From: Cytophagales bacterium
GTDB taxonomy: Bacteria; Bacteroidota; Bacteroidia; Cytophagales; 172606-1
Assembly (NCBI GenBank): GCA_030446715.1
Contig: JAUJMU010000014.1
Span: forward strand, 121,363 to 174,452
Direction of reading: 5' to 3'
Length of the DNA: 53,090 nucleotides
A program made the translations under genes and the position numbers. Shown here piece by piece: positions 52,973-53,090 of the stretch; the stretch's first letter is position 1, and each line of letters begins with the position of its first letter. Below the pieces are notes generated by a model that ran no database searches, was not told where the DNA came from, and saw only the letters and a list, made by a program, of their open reading frames with translations.

Positions 52973-53090
52973 TCATAACTTGTCGAAAAAGAAAAGCGGC
53001 GCAACCAATAGGATTTCTAAAAAACGATAATGATGCGGCGCGGTGTAACCAAAAAAAAAAATAAGGACATCAGATAGGAAGAGGGGGGTG

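Overview
This is a chromosomal window from a Bacteroidota bacterium, most likely a member of the Cytophagales (Spirosomataceae/Cytophagaceae-like). The evidence is a b-type sdhCAB operon, secreted-protein families usually linked to gliding and type IX secretion, a phosphosulfolactate synthase, several Gfo/Idh/MocA oxidoreductases, and Bacteroidota-type promoters (TTTG-N19-TAnnTTTG), one of which sits exactly in front of the only tRNA gene. Start sites have no obvious Shine-Dalgarno sequences, as is usual for the phylum.

Layout. 1-1.2 kb: the N-terminal part of a large secreted protein that runs off the left edge. 1.5-5.1 kb: sdhC-sdhA-sdhB. 5.1-15.7 kb: single genes for peptidases (S9, S41, M14), a cystathionine gamma-synthase-like enzyme, an L,D-transpeptidase and an SpmA/SpmB-type membrane protein, several of them separated by clear hairpin terminators. 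15.8-27.3 kb: a long run of minus-strand genes. Its upstream half is an exopolysaccharide module (glycosyltransferase, RfbC, Wza-like exporter, Wzc-like tyrosine kinase, CpsB-like phosphatase). Its downstream half is a mixed housekeeping run (SDR epimerase, TPR protein, phosphosulfolactate synthase, DedA protein, shikimate dehydrogenase, alpha/beta hydrolase). 27.6-28.8 kb: hflX with a TTG start.

28.8-34.5 kb is the accessory region. A tRNA-Arg(CCT) is followed directly by a tyrosine-recombinase gene, then by an insertion-sequence graveyard: a complete IS701-family element with 18-bp inverted repeats, an IS481-family remnant, two IS3-family remnants, and a decayed SelA-like PLP enzyme. 34.8-39.8 kb mixes intact genes (DUF808 protein, an atypical receiver-domain protein, a Tat-exported oxidoreductase) with hairpin-forming intergenic repeats and a class V aminotransferase pseudogene that has lost its PLP lysine. 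39.9-53.1 kb holds an XRE-cupin regulator, an AddA/UvrD-like helicase whose nuclease motif is degenerate, two tandem Gfo/Idh oxidoreductases, a family 2 glycosyltransferase, an epoxide-hydrolase-like protein, a lipoprotein, a cold-shock gene with a C-terminal frameshift, a broken pyridoxamine-oxidase-family gene, an alpha/beta hydrolase and a small secreted basic protein.

I did not find a clearly new multi-gene defence or metabolic system. The observations most worth following up are the IS701 insertion, whose precise removal rejoins a short reading frame; the concentration of one-base homopolymer indels in three loci (true decay or assembly error); the catalytically altered AddA-like, receiver and VRR-NUC-like proteins; the GC-rich structured segment behind the integrase; and the phosphosulfolactate synthase, possibly linked to sulfonolipid precursors. 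All functional calls come from reading motifs by eye; no database search was run.
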